The position numbers were made by a program, and so were the translations under genes. DNA of 44,035 nt. Origin: Chloroflexota bacterium (GTDB taxonomy: Bacteria; Chloroflexota; Anaerolineae; Caldilineales; Caldilineaceae). The stretch is taken from positions 1-44,035 of the forward strand of contig QEUW01000016.1 of the NCBI GenBank assembly GCA_003577005.1. The letters are read 5' to 3'. Positions 7,967 to 16,681 of this stretch are shown here, in pieces; within the stretch, counting starts at the first letter, position 1; every line of letters begins with the position of its first letter. Below the pieces are notes generated by a model. That model was not told where the DNA came from, searched no databases, and saw nothing but the letters and a program-made list of their open reading frames with translations.

Positions 7967-8395
7967 GTGAAACCTGTACAGATTGTCATCGATACGAGCG
8001 CGTTTATATCTGCCTTGTTTTCACAAAGGGGTGCCGCATACTTGCTACTGATGGAATCTGACAGGGGCTTGTTTGAGATCAACTTGTCGGTCCCGTTAGT
8101 GGCAGAATATGAGGATGTTGCCAAGCGGCTGCTGGCTGAGATGCGACTCAGTGAGCAAGATCTGGAAGACATTTTGGATTATGTCTGCCGGGTGGCGAAT
8201 AGACGGGTAATCTTCTATTTGTGGCGCCCATTCCTACGCGATCCGAAAGATGACATGGTGTTGGAACTGGCGGTAGCTAGCGGGTGCCAGTACATAGTGA
8301 CATTTAACGAGCGACACTTCGTTGGTTGTGAACAATTTGGGGTTGAAGTTGTAACGCCCAAAGTATTTTTGCAGCGGATCGGTAGACTACCATGA
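7967..8395 (+). CDS. PIN-domain toxin (TIGR00305/COG1569 type)
   Basis: The product has 142 residues. PIN-fold acidic residues are visible: VIDTSAFISALF near the N-terminus, VAEYEDVAKRL in the middle, and RDPKDDMVLELAVASG followed by YIVTFNERHF at the end. PIN toxins are Mg-dependent ribonucleases, neutralised by a partner antitoxin. The start is the GTG at 7967, directly downstream of a consensus promoter and in the right place for VKPVQIVIDTS to begin the fold. No Shine-Dalgarno exists because the transcript should be leaderless. The stop overlaps the ATG of the antitoxin by 4 bases (ATGA). Toxin-first order is less common but known in this family. Base composition is lower in GC than the surrounding transporter genes, suggesting transfer. 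Confidence 0.88.
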   Translation: MKPVQIVIDTSAFISALFSQRGAAYLLLMESDRGLFEINLSVPLVAEYEDVAKRLLAEMRLSEQDLEDILDYVCRVANRRVIFYLWRPFLRDPKDDMVLELAVASGCQYIVTFNERHFVGCEQFGVEVVTPKVFLQRIGRLP

Positions 8396-8631
8396 CGACA
8401 ATTAGCCTCAGAATTCCAGATTCTCTGCACCAGGTTGTCAAAAAGCTGGTCAAGCAGGAGGGAATTTCGATCAACCAGTTTATCACATTGGCGCTGGCCG
8501 AAAAAGTGTCGGCGCTGGCCACACAGGAATATTTGGAAGAACGGGCGAAGCGCGGTGACAGAACAAAGTTTGTGGCCGCAATGCGCAAAGTAGCAGACAT
8601 CGAGCCAGCCGATGAACGGGATCGGATCTAG
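8392..8631 (+). CDS. Ribbon-helix-helix antitoxin, partner of PIN toxin
   Basis: The 79-residue protein begins MTTISLRIPDSLHQVVKKLV, the beta strand and first helix of a ribbon-helix-helix (CopG/Arc/HicB-like) fold. The second helix with EGISINQFITLALAEKVSAL follows; 'SINQFI' is the usual start of helix 2. The C-terminal part (ATQEYLEERAKRGDRTKFVAAMRKV) is charged and likely binds and blocks the PIN toxin. Its ATG overlaps the toxin stop codon, giving translational coupling. The antitoxin dimer probably represses the promoter at 7932-7960; no clear operator was identified beyond the AT-rich promoter itself. Confidence 0.88.
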   Translation: MTTISLRIPDSLHQVVKKLVKQEGISINQFITLALAEKVSALATQEYLEERAKRGDRTKFVAAMRKVADIEPADERDRI

Positions 8632-8691
8632 CCCAGTACACCGAGAGCCCTGACAGTTAGGCGTGGAATTCAATCCCTGGCATACCTGGCC

Positions 8692-9543
8692 ATGAATGTA
8701 CACATACTCTCACAAATCACCTGGTCTTCTCAGCTTCGCGCCCTGGTTGCCATTGGCTGGGTCAACTGGCTGCACTTTCTGCGCTACCCGCTCAATGCGG
8801 TTTTTCAGGTGGTGCAGCCCATCATCTGGTTGACGCCGGTCTATTTTCTGGGGCTGAGCTTTCAGACGGGGGAAGGCAACGTCGGCTTTGCCAACTACAC
8901 CGGCACCACGGATTACATGTCCTTTATCCTGGTGGGCGCCATGCTCGCCAGCTACATCGGCGCTGTCTTTTGGGGGATTGGTTACTCGCTCAAAAACCAG
9001 ATGGACAGCGGCGTGTTGGAGAGCAACTGGCTGGCCCCAACGCCGCGCTTTTCGTTTCTGGTCGGCCAGACGATCTCGAATCTAGCCGTGACGACAGTGG
9101 TCAATGCCGGTATCTTGGTGCTGGGTTGGTGGCTCTTTGGCTTTCGCATCAGCGGCAACGTACTCCAGGCCATTGGGGTGGCGCTGCCTATGTTGCTGGC
9201 GCTTTATGGGTTTGGCTTTGGTTTTGCCGCCATTGTGCTGATCCTGCGCGACGCCAATACCTTGATCGATGTCTCCGATTTTCTCATCTCTGGCCTCTCC
9301 GGCAGCCAGTTTCCGGTGCAGGCGTTGCCGGCTTTGCTGCTGCCCATTTCTCTGGCGCTGCCCCTCACCTATGGGTTGGATGCTGTGCGTGGTCTGCTCA
9401 TCGGCACGACGACGCTCCTCCCTATCCCCTATGAAATTGCGATCCTGCTCCTCTTTATGCTAGTTATGGTCCCGCTCGGCTACCTCATCTTCCGGCTGGT
9501 GGAGCGGCGTTGCAAGCAATTGGGAACCATTGGGTTGCACTAA
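8692..9543 (+). CDS. ABC-2 type exporter permease, subunit 2
   Basis: This 283-residue permease is related to the one at 7038. It has about six hydrophobic helices, an N-terminal amphipathic helix (LRALVAIGWVNWLHFLRYP), the loop KNQMDSGVLESNWLAPTPRF, and the late motif SGSQFPVQALPALLLPISLALPLTYGLDAVRGL that matches ABC-2 permeases. It probably forms the second half of a heterodimeric channel with the first permease, driven by the ATPase at 5948. The ATG at 8692 has no strong ribosome-binding site. The 60 bases between the antitoxin stop and this start show no clear promoter, so expression may depend on read-through from the toxin-antitoxin pair or from upstream. Confidence 0.9.
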   Translation: MNVHILSQITWSSQLRALVAIGWVNWLHFLRYPLNAVFQVVQPIIWLTPVYFLGLSFQTGEGNVGFANYTGTTDYMSFILVGAMLASYIGAVFWGIGYSLKNQMDSGVLESNWLAPTPRFSFLVGQTISNLAVTTVVNAGILVLGWWLFGFRISGNVLQAIGVALPMLLALYGFGFGFAAIVLILRDANTLIDVSDFLISGLSGSQFPVQALPALLLPISLALPLTYGLDAVRGLLIGTTTLLPIPYEIAILLLFMLVMVPLGYLIFRLVERRCKQLGTIGLH

Positions 9544-9625
9544 ATGAACGTTTAATTCGCTATCCCCTGCGGATCGGCTATAATAATGCGACCTTTTGTT
9601 GTCGTTTTGCCGGGGATGGTCGCAG

Positions 9626-10987
9626 ATGGCGCCGACGCTCTTCTTCCAAGGTGGCACACTTGTGCTCAGCGATATCGACCAGCATACGCCCGTTCATCCG
9701 GCCTTTCGCTGGGTGAAGGCGCGCTGGCGGTGCGAAGGCTATCGCTATCCGCTGCTGGCCAACTGGCTGCAAGAACACGGCATTCACGACCAGACACCCC
9801 GCTGGCAGCGCCTGAATCTCACCCTGCACGATTCCCGCCAACCGCATGATTACCAACAGGCAGCCCTGGCTGCCTGGGAAGCTGCCGGACGATTGGGCAG
9901 TGTTGTGTTGCCCACCGGCGCTGGGAAAACCTTTGTCGCGTGCCACGCCATCCAGCGGGTGGATCGCTCCACGCTGGTGGTGGCGCCGACCATCGACCTG
10001 TTGCACCAGTGGTATGCCCGGCTTGTCAATGCCTTTGCGGCCGAGGTGGGCGTCTACTACAGCGGTGAAAAGCGTATCCTGCCGCTCACCGTCACCACCT
10101 ATCACTCGGTTGGCGACCTGCTGGCCGCAGCGGGTAATCATTTCAAGCTGGTCATCTTCGACGAGGTGCATCATCTGCCGGCGCCCAGTTGGGGCGAAGC
10201 GGCGCTTATGGCGCCGGCGCCTTTCCGCATGGGGCTGACTGCCACCTATCCCGCGCCACATGAACAGAGCGACGGGCGCTGGCGGCTCGATGAGTTGATT
10301 GGCCCCATCGTCTACGAGAAACGGATCGAAGAGCTGGTGGGCCAACAACTGGCAGAGTATCGCACCGTCCGCATCCGGGTCGATCTGACGCCAGAGGAAC
10401 GCCAGCAGTACGATGAGCAGCACGCGCTCTATGCCGGTTACCTGCGCGCCCACCAGCTCTATCGCTACGGGCCACGGTGGTGGCTGGAACTGCAACGGCG
10501 GAGCGCACTCCATGCCGACGCCCGGCGCGCCCTCCTCGCCCGGCAGCAGATCCAGCGTCTGTTGGCTGTTGCCACAGAGAAATTTGCCACTCTCGACCGG
10601 CTCTTGCGTGAGCATCTTTGCGAACAGGTGCTTATCTTTACCGAGAGCAACGAGATGGTCTATCGCATCTCGGCGACCTATCTGATCCCTGCCTTAACCC
10701 ACGAAACCAAAGCGGCGGAACGCAAGGAAATTTTGGAGGGCTTTCAGACGGGCCGCTACCGCGCCCTCGTCACCTCCAAAGTGCTCAACGAGGGGATCGA
10801 TGTGCCGGAAGCCAAGGTGGCGATTGTGCTGGGCGGCAGCGCCGGTGCGCGCGAGTACATCCAGCGCCTGGGCCGCGTGCTACGCAAGGTTGGCAACCGG
10901 CAGGCGGTGTTATACGAGGTGATCGTCCGCAACACGGTGGATGTGGGCCGGGCGCAACGCCGCCGCCCGCGTGGAATCAGTGTCTAA
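9626..10987 (+). CDS. XPB/Rad25-like DNA helicase (SF2)
   Basis: This is a 453-residue superfamily 2 helicase. Motif I is LPTGAGKTFVA (near residue 95), motif II is DEVH (near 179), motif III is GLTATYP, and the late motifs are TSKVLNEGIDVPEAKVAIVL and SAGAREYIQRLGRVLRK (motif VI). The N-terminal region (about residues 1-70) fits the damage-recognition-like domain of archaeal XPB. A thumb-like insertion lies between the two RecA folds (residues ~240-300). XPB unwinds DNA around lesions. In archaea its gene sits beside Bax1, and the same order is seen here. A TATAAT at 9579-9584 may be its -10 element, though no good -35 is present. The start chosen is the ATG at 9626; one at 9596 is also possible. 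Confidence 0.93.
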   Translation: MAPTLFFQGGTLVLSDIDQHTPVHPAFRWVKARWRCEGYRYPLLANWLQEHGIHDQTPRWQRLNLTLHDSRQPHDYQQAALAAWEAAGRLGSVVLPTGAGKTFVACHAIQRVDRSTLVVAPTIDLLHQWYARLVNAFAAEVGVYYSGEKRILPLTVTTYHSVGDLLAAAGNHFKLVIFDEVHHLPAPSWGEAALMAPAPFRMGLTATYPAPHEQSDGRWRLDELIGPIVYEKRIEELVGQQLAEYRTVRIRVDLTPEERQQYDEQHALYAGYLRAHQLYRYGPRWWLELQRRSALHADARRALLARQQIQRLLAVATEKFATLDRLLREHLCEQVLIFTESNEMVYRISATYLIPALTHETKAAERKEILEGFQTGRYRALVTSKVLNEGIDVPEAKVAIVLGGSAGAREYIQRLGRVLRKVGNRQAVLYEVIVRNTVDVGRAQRRRPRGISV

Positions 10988-11085
10988 ATGAAAATACGAA
11001 TTGGGCAATACAGAGAGAGCAGAGAAGTCACGGAGGACACGGAGGTTGTTCTCTTTGGATGTTTTCTGTGTCTCGGATATCTATT

Positions 11086-12303
11086 ATGTTAACCGGTGAC
11101 TTGGTGCGCGCCCGGCTGCGCACCAGAGGGAAGGACTTGCAGATCCAGTTTTTGGATGGCGCCGATTACATTTGGCAGCAGACCGCAGCAGATTTGATCG
11201 CGCTGCTCCACGCCCACGTGGGCCAGCCGCAGGCAGCGTGGACGCAGGTGCTGGAGAGGTACGAAGGCAGCCGCACCGATTACATGGTCATCCGCGGGCT
11301 GGCCAAGGTGCTGACCGACGGGGCGACCTTTTCTGCCACCGCCACACCAGCACAGCCCAACGAGATGCGTGCCCGCCTCTTTGCGCAGGGCCCGGTGTTC
11401 GACACCGCCGATCTGTTGCGCCCCAAGACCCGCGAACTGGTGCTGCGCGAGACTGCCGTTGAGTATCAGGTTCCGAGCCGGCAGATCGAAGCGGCGCTCT
11501 ATGCCGACCGGCCCGCCGCCCATCTGCTTACCGATCCCGGCCCGACCTGGACGCCCGCTACGCTGATCGCCCGCTACAATCTGGAACTGGCCCGCGCTGC
11601 CCTTTACTGGTCAGACTTTATGTCTGTGCAGATCTACGACAACTTCAAAGACTTTTGGCGCTATCTCAAGCTCTTCAAACTCATGTTTTGGGCGACTCCC
11701 AACGACGGCGGCTATGCCGTTGCGCTCGATGGTCCGATCTCGCCCTTTGTGCAGACGACAACGCGCTATGGGCGCCAGTTTGCCGCTTTTCTGCCGGCGT
11801 TGTTGTTGAGCGACCGTTGGTCGATGACTGCTTCCGTACGTCTGCCGCCCAAACGACGACCGCTACACTACCGGCTGGATCACACGGCAGCGCTTGCCGG
11901 CCACTTCCGGCGCAGCGGCGAGTTCGACAGCCGGTTGGAGGCCGATTTTGCCGCTGAGTTTCAGGCCAAATTTGGCGATGAGCGTAGGGCCTGGCAGTTG
12001 ACGCGCGAAGACGAGGTGCTGCTCCTGGGTGACACCGTCATGGTGCCCGATTTTGCCTTTACCCACAAAAAGGATGGACGCCGCGCCCTGGTGGAAATCG
12101 TCGGCTTCTGGCATCCCGAGTATCTGGCGCGCAAGGTGGCCAAGGTGCGCGCCGCCAACCGGCGCAACCTGATCCTGCTGGTCTATGAAGGGGTCAACCT
12201 GAGCACAGAAAAGCTGCGCGACACACCTAGTGAAGTCCTCACCTTTGCCAACAAGCCGGTGCTGAAGGAGGTCATGGCCGCGGTGGAGCGCGTGGCGGAG
12301 TAG
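11086..12303 (+). CDS. Bax1-like nuclease (DUF790), XPB partner
   Basis: The product has 405 residues. The start LTGDLVRARLRTRGKDLQ and the helical middle part are typical of DUF790/Bax1. The C-terminal third carries a PD-(D/E)xK-type nuclease core: VPDFAF (Asp near residue 322) followed 15 residues later by EIVGFW (Glu near 337), then a helix-strand with KVRAANRRNLILLVYEG. Archaeal Bax1 binds XPB and cuts DNA on the 3' side of a bubble, a proposed stand-in for XPG. Adjacency to the XPB gene, same strand with 98 bases between, supports the same partnership here. An in-frame ATG at 11059 is an alternative start. The short gap has a repeat-like sequence (AGTCACGGAGGACACGGAGG). Confidence 0.9.
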   Translation: MLTGDLVRARLRTRGKDLQIQFLDGADYIWQQTAADLIALLHAHVGQPQAAWTQVLERYEGSRTDYMVIRGLAKVLTDGATFSATATPAQPNEMRARLFAQGPVFDTADLLRPKTRELVLRETAVEYQVPSRQIEAALYADRPAAHLLTDPGPTWTPATLIARYNLELARAALYWSDFMSVQIYDNFKDFWRYLKLFKLMFWATPNDGGYAVALDGPISPFVQTTTRYGRQFAAFLPALLLSDRWSMTASVRLPPKRRPLHYRLDHTAALAGHFRRSGEFDSRLEADFAAEFQAKFGDERRAWQLTREDEVLLLGDTVMVPDFAFTHKKDGRRALVEIVGFWHPEYLARKVAKVRAANRRNLILLVYEGVNLSTEKLRDTPSEVLTFANKPVLKEVMAAVERVAE

Positions 12304-12374
12304 GGAAAGTGGCGCATGCCTACCGATGCGTCGCTGTTCATCACCACGGGCGGGCACCCTAGCAGGGGGCGAGT

Positions 12375-12782
12375 ATGGAAGACATTATCATTTCCGAGAT
12401 TCAGGCGTTACACCAGTTCTTTCAGGATTGGTTCACCGGCAGCATTGCTGAGACCGAGGCAAACTTTGCCCGCGTCACCAGCGTGCTGCATCCACACTTC
12501 TGCCTGGTCGCGCCCGATGGGCAATTGAGTGACCGGGCGACGGTCCTGAGTTGGATATGGAAAGGGTACGGCACACGCCCCGATTTTCAACTGTGGGCCG
12601 AACAGACCGTGCTGCGCCACCGTACGAACCAGCTTGCCCTGGCAACCTATGAAGAGTGGCAACAAACACCCGGTTCGCAAACCGTTCGTTTGAGCAGTGC
12701 GCTCTTCCAGCGACGGCTGGACGCCCCGCACGGCGTGGAATGGCTCCACGTCCACGAAACCTGGCTCCGACCACCCCTATGA
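12375..12782 (+). CDS. NTF2-like (SnoaL/DUF4440-type) protein
   Basis: The 135-residue protein has the size and pattern of a cone-shaped NTF2-like fold: an N-terminal helix (ISEIQALHQFFQDWFTG), then RVTSVLHPHFCLVAPDGQLSDR, a second helix, and four strands ending in VEWLHVHETWL. Several members are scaffolds or unknown enzymes, so no substrate is proposed. The last 6 bases overlap the end of the convergent gene on the other strand, so there is no room for a terminator between them. Confidence 0.65.
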   Translation: MEDIIISEIQALHQFFQDWFTGSIAETEANFARVTSVLHPHFCLVAPDGQLSDRATVLSWIWKGYGTRPDFQLWAEQTVLRHRTNQLALATYEEWQQTPGSQTVRLSSALFQRRLDAPHGVEWLHVHETWLRPPL

Positions 12783-13331
12783 CCCATCAGCCTGGTAGAG
12801 TGGATTGAGAAATCGGGACAGCGCATAGAGTACCGCGATCTCCAACGCGGCCTGGCGTGTGATCAACCCGTTGGTGAGGATGCCCACCGCACCCTGGCGC
12901 TGTTTGGTGTTGGTCTCGCCTGCCAGTTCGTCCATGAGCGGACCCAACTCGCGTCCCTGGCGCACAGCTTGCGCCACCAGGGCTGGCAAGGGTAGACGGC
13001 CGCTTGACCCTAAAGAGACGGTTCCGTCTTGATCCGCCACGACGGCCCAGCCGGTCGTAAACATGCCATAGCCGGTATCGACGGTATTGCCTTCCAGACC
13101 CACCCCCAGATCGCCAGCGCCGGCTGTCCGGGCCAGGCGAGCGCGCTGGGTCGCCCCGGCAATCGCCTCTTCATCACTCAGCGGTTGGAGACTCACGCCC
13201 GAATCTACTGCGACCCCCACCACCACAGCCCCCGGCCAGACTCGCCGCACCACCGCACGCACGGCAGCGATTTTGACCGGGTTGAGCGAACCGACAGCCA
13301 CCTTACGGATGCTGTATCTATCGCTGTTCAT
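12777..13331 (-). CDS. yjjX: DUF84/YjjX family inosine/xanthosine triphosphatase
   Basis: The 184-residue enzyme shows the family starts and ends: KVAVGSLNPVKIAAVRAV (nucleotide-binding loop, usually GTTNPVK), SDEEAIAGATQRARLA, GLEGNTVD (usually GIEGG), and QRQGAVGILTNGLITR. It hydrolyses non-canonical purine triphosphates such as ITP and XTP, keeping them out of nucleic acids. The ATG at 13331 gives the usual start; upstream in-frame sequence lies inside dgkA. It is the last gene of a six-gene minus-strand block, 13 bases after the kinase gene, and it converges on the NTF2-like gene. Confidence 0.88.
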   Translation of the reverse strand: MNSDRYSIRKVAVGSLNPVKIAAVRAVVRRVWPGAVVVGVAVDSGVSLQPLSDEEAIAGATQRARLARTAGAGDLGVGLEGNTVDTGYGMFTTGWAVVADQDGTVSLGSSGRLPLPALVAQAVRQGRELGPLMDELAGETNTKQRQGAVGILTNGLITRQAALEIAVLYALSRFLNPLYQADGS

Positions 13332-13344
13332 CTGTGCCCGACTT

Positions 13345-13788
13345 TCAGAAGAGTGCCCACAGCCGTGGCCCAAAGATCGCAAGTGCAACACAGATGCTGC
13401 CCAACACGACAAAGATCATGGCGCCGGCGGCGGCATCTTTGGCGCGCTTGGCCAGCGGGTGGTATTGGGGCGAGACCAGGTCCACCACTGTTTCGATAGC
13501 GGTGTTGACCGCCTCCAACGCCAGCACGAGAAAGAAGGTCAACGCCAGCACTGCCCACTCGACCGGGCTGATACCAAACCACCAGCCCGCCAGACAGACA
13601 AACAGGGTAGCGACCACCTCAATCCGTGCGTTAGGTTGGGTGCGGAGGGTGTGGGCGGCGCCAGAAAGCGCAGCGCGCAGACTAAAGAGACGGCTGGCCC
13701 AATAGGTGCGGTCGCGGCCGGTCAGCCGACGGTGCGCAGCAGAATCACTGGCCGGCCAGGACGCCGTTGATGTGGAGTGTCGTTTCAT
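13345..13788 (-). CDS. dgkA: Diacylglycerol/undecaprenol kinase (DgkA family)
   Basis: This 147-residue membrane protein has three hydrophobic helices and the DgkA signature [21 protein letters not shown] followed by [12 protein letters not shown]. The first Glu, Asn and the AKD segment belong to the active site. The Gram-positive type phosphorylates undecaprenol for cell-wall lipid recycling. The N-terminal 30 or so residues ([20 protein letters not shown]) are longer than in most members and polar. Its ATG overlaps the ybeY stop by 4 bases. The order pgpH, ybeY, dgkA is conserved in many Gram-positive bacteria. Confidence 0.92.
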   Translation of the reverse strand: MKRHSTSTASWPASDSAAHRRLTGRDRTYWASRLFSLRAALSGAAHTLRTQPNARIEVVATLFVCLAGWWFGISPVEWAVLALTFFLVLALEAVNTAIETVVDLVSPQYHPLAKRAKDAAAGAMIFVVLGSICVALAIFGPRLWALF

Positions 13789-14291
13789 GGTTCGTAGCTG
13801 CGGTGAGAGAGGCCGTGGTCACCAAACTGGGCAAGAGCCGCTTCCTGTAGCGACCACATGGCGGCCTCCTCTTCTGGGGTAGTATGGTCGTGGCCGAGCA
13901 GATGCAGCGTACCGTGGACCGCCAACAAACGCAGTTCGGCGTTGATGTCATTCTGGTACTGGACAGCCTGGCGTTCGGCGTAGGGGAAAGCGATGACAAT
14001 ATCACCTAGATAGTCAGCAAATTCGTTAGCTAGTTCAGGCGGGAGCGCCAACTTCTCCTCCGCATCTTCCTCCTGGGCAAAACTTAAGACATCGGTGGGC
14101 GCATCGATACCACGATAGTCACGGTTCAACTGCTGTACCGTCTCATCACTTGTGACAGCCACCGTGAGCGACGCCCGCACCACCCCACTCAGACGCAATA
14201 CGTGCTGGATGGCAGCCGTGATGGTTGTCTGGTCAACCTCTGCCTGAAAGCTGTCATCAACGTCGAAGTGGATCACATAGTCGGTGCTCAT
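13785..14291 (-). CDS. ybeY: Endoribonuclease YbeY (16S rRNA maturation)
   Basis: The 168-residue protein carries the zinc motif [11 protein letters not shown] (three His ligands), preceded by [17 protein letters not shown], a YbeY hallmark. YbeY takes part in 16S rRNA 3' end maturation and ribosome quality control. The ATG at 14291 gives the normal length; longer in-frame sequence upstream runs into pgpH and is not conserved-looking. It sits between pgpH and dgkA, the same neighbourhood as in Firmicutes, and overlaps dgkA by 4 bases. Confidence 0.94.
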   Translation of the reverse strand: MSTDYVIHFDVDDSFQAEVDQTTITAAIQHVLRLSGVVRASLTVAVTSDETVQQLNRDYRGIDAPTDVLSFAQEEDAEEKLALPPELANEFADYLGDIVIAFPYAERQAVQYQNDINAELRLLAVHGTLHLLGHDHTTPEEEAAMWSLQEAALAQFGDHGLSHRSYEP

Positions 14292-14331
14292 AACAGATGT
14301 GGATCGATCATCTGACCGGGATAGGAAGGGT

Positions 14332-16614
14332 CTAAACGCGGCGGGCGCGTTCGGCTCCTTGTACGACGACAGCAGGGATCGCATCTTCTTCCACTCCGCC
14401 CGGTGGCAGCGGCGCACCCCTTGGTACAATTCTCTCCCCACTCTCGCCCGTGCCGTTCGTCTCAGGCGCCGCAACGCCATCCCCGTTTGGTGGCGCCTCT
14501 TGCTCCGTAACCGGTTCCGGATAGCTGATGCGCGGGTGATGTACGCCTTGGAGCACCTGCAGGAAGACCTCACGAATCGTTTGCAGGTCTTTGAAGGTCA
14601 GGTTGCTCTCATCCAGCTCACCTTCGCTAGTACGTTCGTCGATGAGCTTACGCACCAGCCGCTCCAGATCTTCACGCGTGGCTGGACGTACAGCGCGGAC
14701 GGCGGCTTCACAAGTGTCGGCCAGCAAGAGAATGGCCGTCTCTTTGCTGCGGGGGCGCGGGCCGGGATAGCGAAAATCTTCCTCGTTTACGGCTGAACCG
14801 TTAGTGGCTGTACGCTGCGCCTGGGTATAAAAGTACTGGGTCAAGGTCTTGCCGTGATGTTCGCGGATAAAATCCTGGATGCGCAACGGCAGGCGATATT
14901 TCTGCGCCAGATCTACACCGTCGCTAACATGGCTGATAATGATCTGCGCGCTGGTGAGCGGGTCGAGTTTGTCGTGAGGTGACGGGTTGTCGGCGATGTT
15001 TTCGGTAAAGAAGTAAGGGCGCACTGTCTTGCCAATGTCATGATAGTAGGCCCCTACGCGTGTTAGAAACGCATCCGCCCCAACGGCGGCGGCAGCGCGC
15101 TCAGCAAGGTTGCTGACGACAATCGTATGGTGGTAGGTACCTGGCGCCTTGAGCAGCAATTGGCGCAGCAGCGGGTGCGTGGGCCGACTCAACTCGGTCA
15201 ACTGGAGACTGGTCGTAATATTAAAGAGATTGCCCAACAGGAAATAGCCCACCAGCGCAACACTGGCCGAGACGCCACCGCTCAGAGCCGCCACCAGATA
15301 CCCTTGGAAGAGGGGCAGCGTTACTGTACCCAGTTCAAACTCAAGAAAGAGGGTACGATGCGCCATGTACGAAAGCAGATTGCTCCCGGCCACGGCCAAC
15401 CCAGACCAAAAAAAGGCACTGAGCCGTTCTGCCCGGCCCAACGCCAGCGCGCCGATGATCGAACCAGTACACATATAGGTGACGAGCGTCGGGTTGTTAC
15501 TGCCGAGAAAGTGAACGATAAGTGAAAAGCCAATCGTAAAAATAATCGCCACCCGCAGATCGACCAGCGCCGTGATCAGCATCCCCAGCGCAGCCAGAGG
15601 GTAGAGAAACGGCAGCCAATCGTGGGGGATGATGAGAAATTTGGCGACCAGCAGCCAGAGCACCGTCAGGACGACCAAAACTGCCATCTCCTGATAGTTG
15701 TGCCATGTCTGCGGTCGCAGCCGGTAGATGGCGCCGATGATGACGGCCAACACAAGGATCGTGATCGCAAGCGCCCGTACCAGCGACCACCGGTCCCATT
15801 CCCGTTGTAGTAGACCGATCTGGACGAGCGCTTCCACGTCTTCTGGGCGGACAACATCGCCAGCGCGGAGGATTGTCTCGCCGCGCGCCAGGCTTACGGT
15901 CTGGACAGGCACGGCATTACGCGCCTGCTCGCGCAACTCCTCGGTGCGAGCCTCGTTATAAAAGCTATTAGGGCGGAGCAAGGCGCGTACCAGGTCGGCT
16001 GTCACCACGCTGGCTTCCTCGCTAAGGTCCGCGCTGATCAGCGAAGGGACACGCCGTTTGACAAGCGGCAGCGTTGTATCACGAATTTCTTCGCGCATGG
16101 CGCGGTCCAGGGCCAGCGGCACTTCCACCAGCACATCTTCCCATTCTTCCGGCGAAAGCTGTTCAATATGCAACGCCATCTCAGGCGTAAGATTTAGATC
16201 GCTGATAGCGAGCAGATAATCATTCTGCCGTTCAGGGGTAGCATAGGGATCATTGCGAACGATGGTAACAAACTCCAGGATCTCGCGCGAACGGCTTACC
16301 TGTTGCCGGCGCACTCGCCCTTCAGTAAAATCATATTGGTCGGGGATGCCCTGCGCCGCTCGCTCACGCGCCTGCTCGGTGAGCAAGGAGCTCTCATACG
16401 AGATCTCGCTCGGGGAAACGATGTCGTACGGTGCGACATCACGCGCCTGCAACTGAAGCTGCCCCCCAAAAGGTCGCTGCCAGGTCAAAAGGGCAACTGT
16501 AAGCAGCGCCACTGAACCGATCATAGTCGCCACGATCAGGGGGTTGAGCCACCGGTCTGGCCGCACTTTCGTAGCGGCATTCACAGCTAAATTCTTGCCA
16601 AAATCATTTGCCAT
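14332..16614 (-). CDS. pgpH: PgpH-type 7TM-HD cyclic-di-AMP phosphodiesterase
   Basis: The product has 760 residues. An N-terminal transmembrane helix (about residues 25-45) is followed by an extracellular domain of about 250 residues with AQGIPDQYDF and LARGETILRAGDVV motifs. Then come seven helices and a cytoplasmic HD domain with HHTIVVSNLAERAA and YYHDIGKTVRPYFF. In Firmicutes PgpH hydrolyses c-di-AMP to pApA. The C-terminal tail (GDGVAAPETNGTGESGERIV) is low-complexity. The ATG at 16614 follows AGGGA by 8 bases. Position before ybeY and dgkA agrees with the Firmicutes order, but without phoH. Confidence 0.92.
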   Translation of the reverse strand: MANDFGKNLAVNAATKVRPDRWLNPLIVATMIGSVALLTVALLTWQRPFGGQLQLQARDVAPYDIVSPSEISYESSLLTEQARERAAQGIPDQYDFTEGRVRRQQVSRSREILEFVTIVRNDPYATPERQNDYLLAISDLNLTPEMALHIEQLSPEEWEDVLVEVPLALDRAMREEIRDTTLPLVKRRVPSLISADLSEEASVVTADLVRALLRPNSFYNEARTEELREQARNAVPVQTVSLARGETILRAGDVVRPEDVEALVQIGLLQREWDRWSLVRALAITILVLAVIIGAIYRLRPQTWHNYQEMAVLVVLTVLWLLVAKFLIIPHDWLPFLYPLAALGMLITALVDLRVAIIFTIGFSLIVHFLGSNNPTLVTYMCTGSIIGALALGRAERLSAFFWSGLAVAGSNLLSYMAHRTLFLEFELGTVTLPLFQGYLVAALSGGVSASVALVGYFLLGNLFNITTSLQLTELSRPTHPLLRQLLLKAPGTYHHTIVVSNLAERAAAAVGADAFLTRVGAYYHDIGKTVRPYFFTENIADNPSPHDKLDPLTSAQIIISHVSDGVDLAQKYRLPLRIQDFIREHHGKTLTQYFYTQAQRTATNGSAVNEEDFRYPGPRPRSKETAILLLADTCEAAVRAVRPATREDLERLVRKLIDERTSEGELDESNLTFKDLQTIREVFLQVLQGVHHPRISYPEPVTEQEAPPNGDGVAAPETNGTGESGERIVPRGAPLPPGGVEEDAIPAVVVQGAERARRV

Positions 16615-16681
16615 GAGAGATCCCTGCCCGGTCGTCACACCCGGCTATCAGGGGAAACCAGCAATCTGCGGTCGGCCCTGG

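Noticed and set aside
9578..10615. Minus-strand open frame of 345 codons opposite XPB
   Set aside because: The plus strand has all helicase motifs; the antisense product is low-complexity and unlike known proteins.
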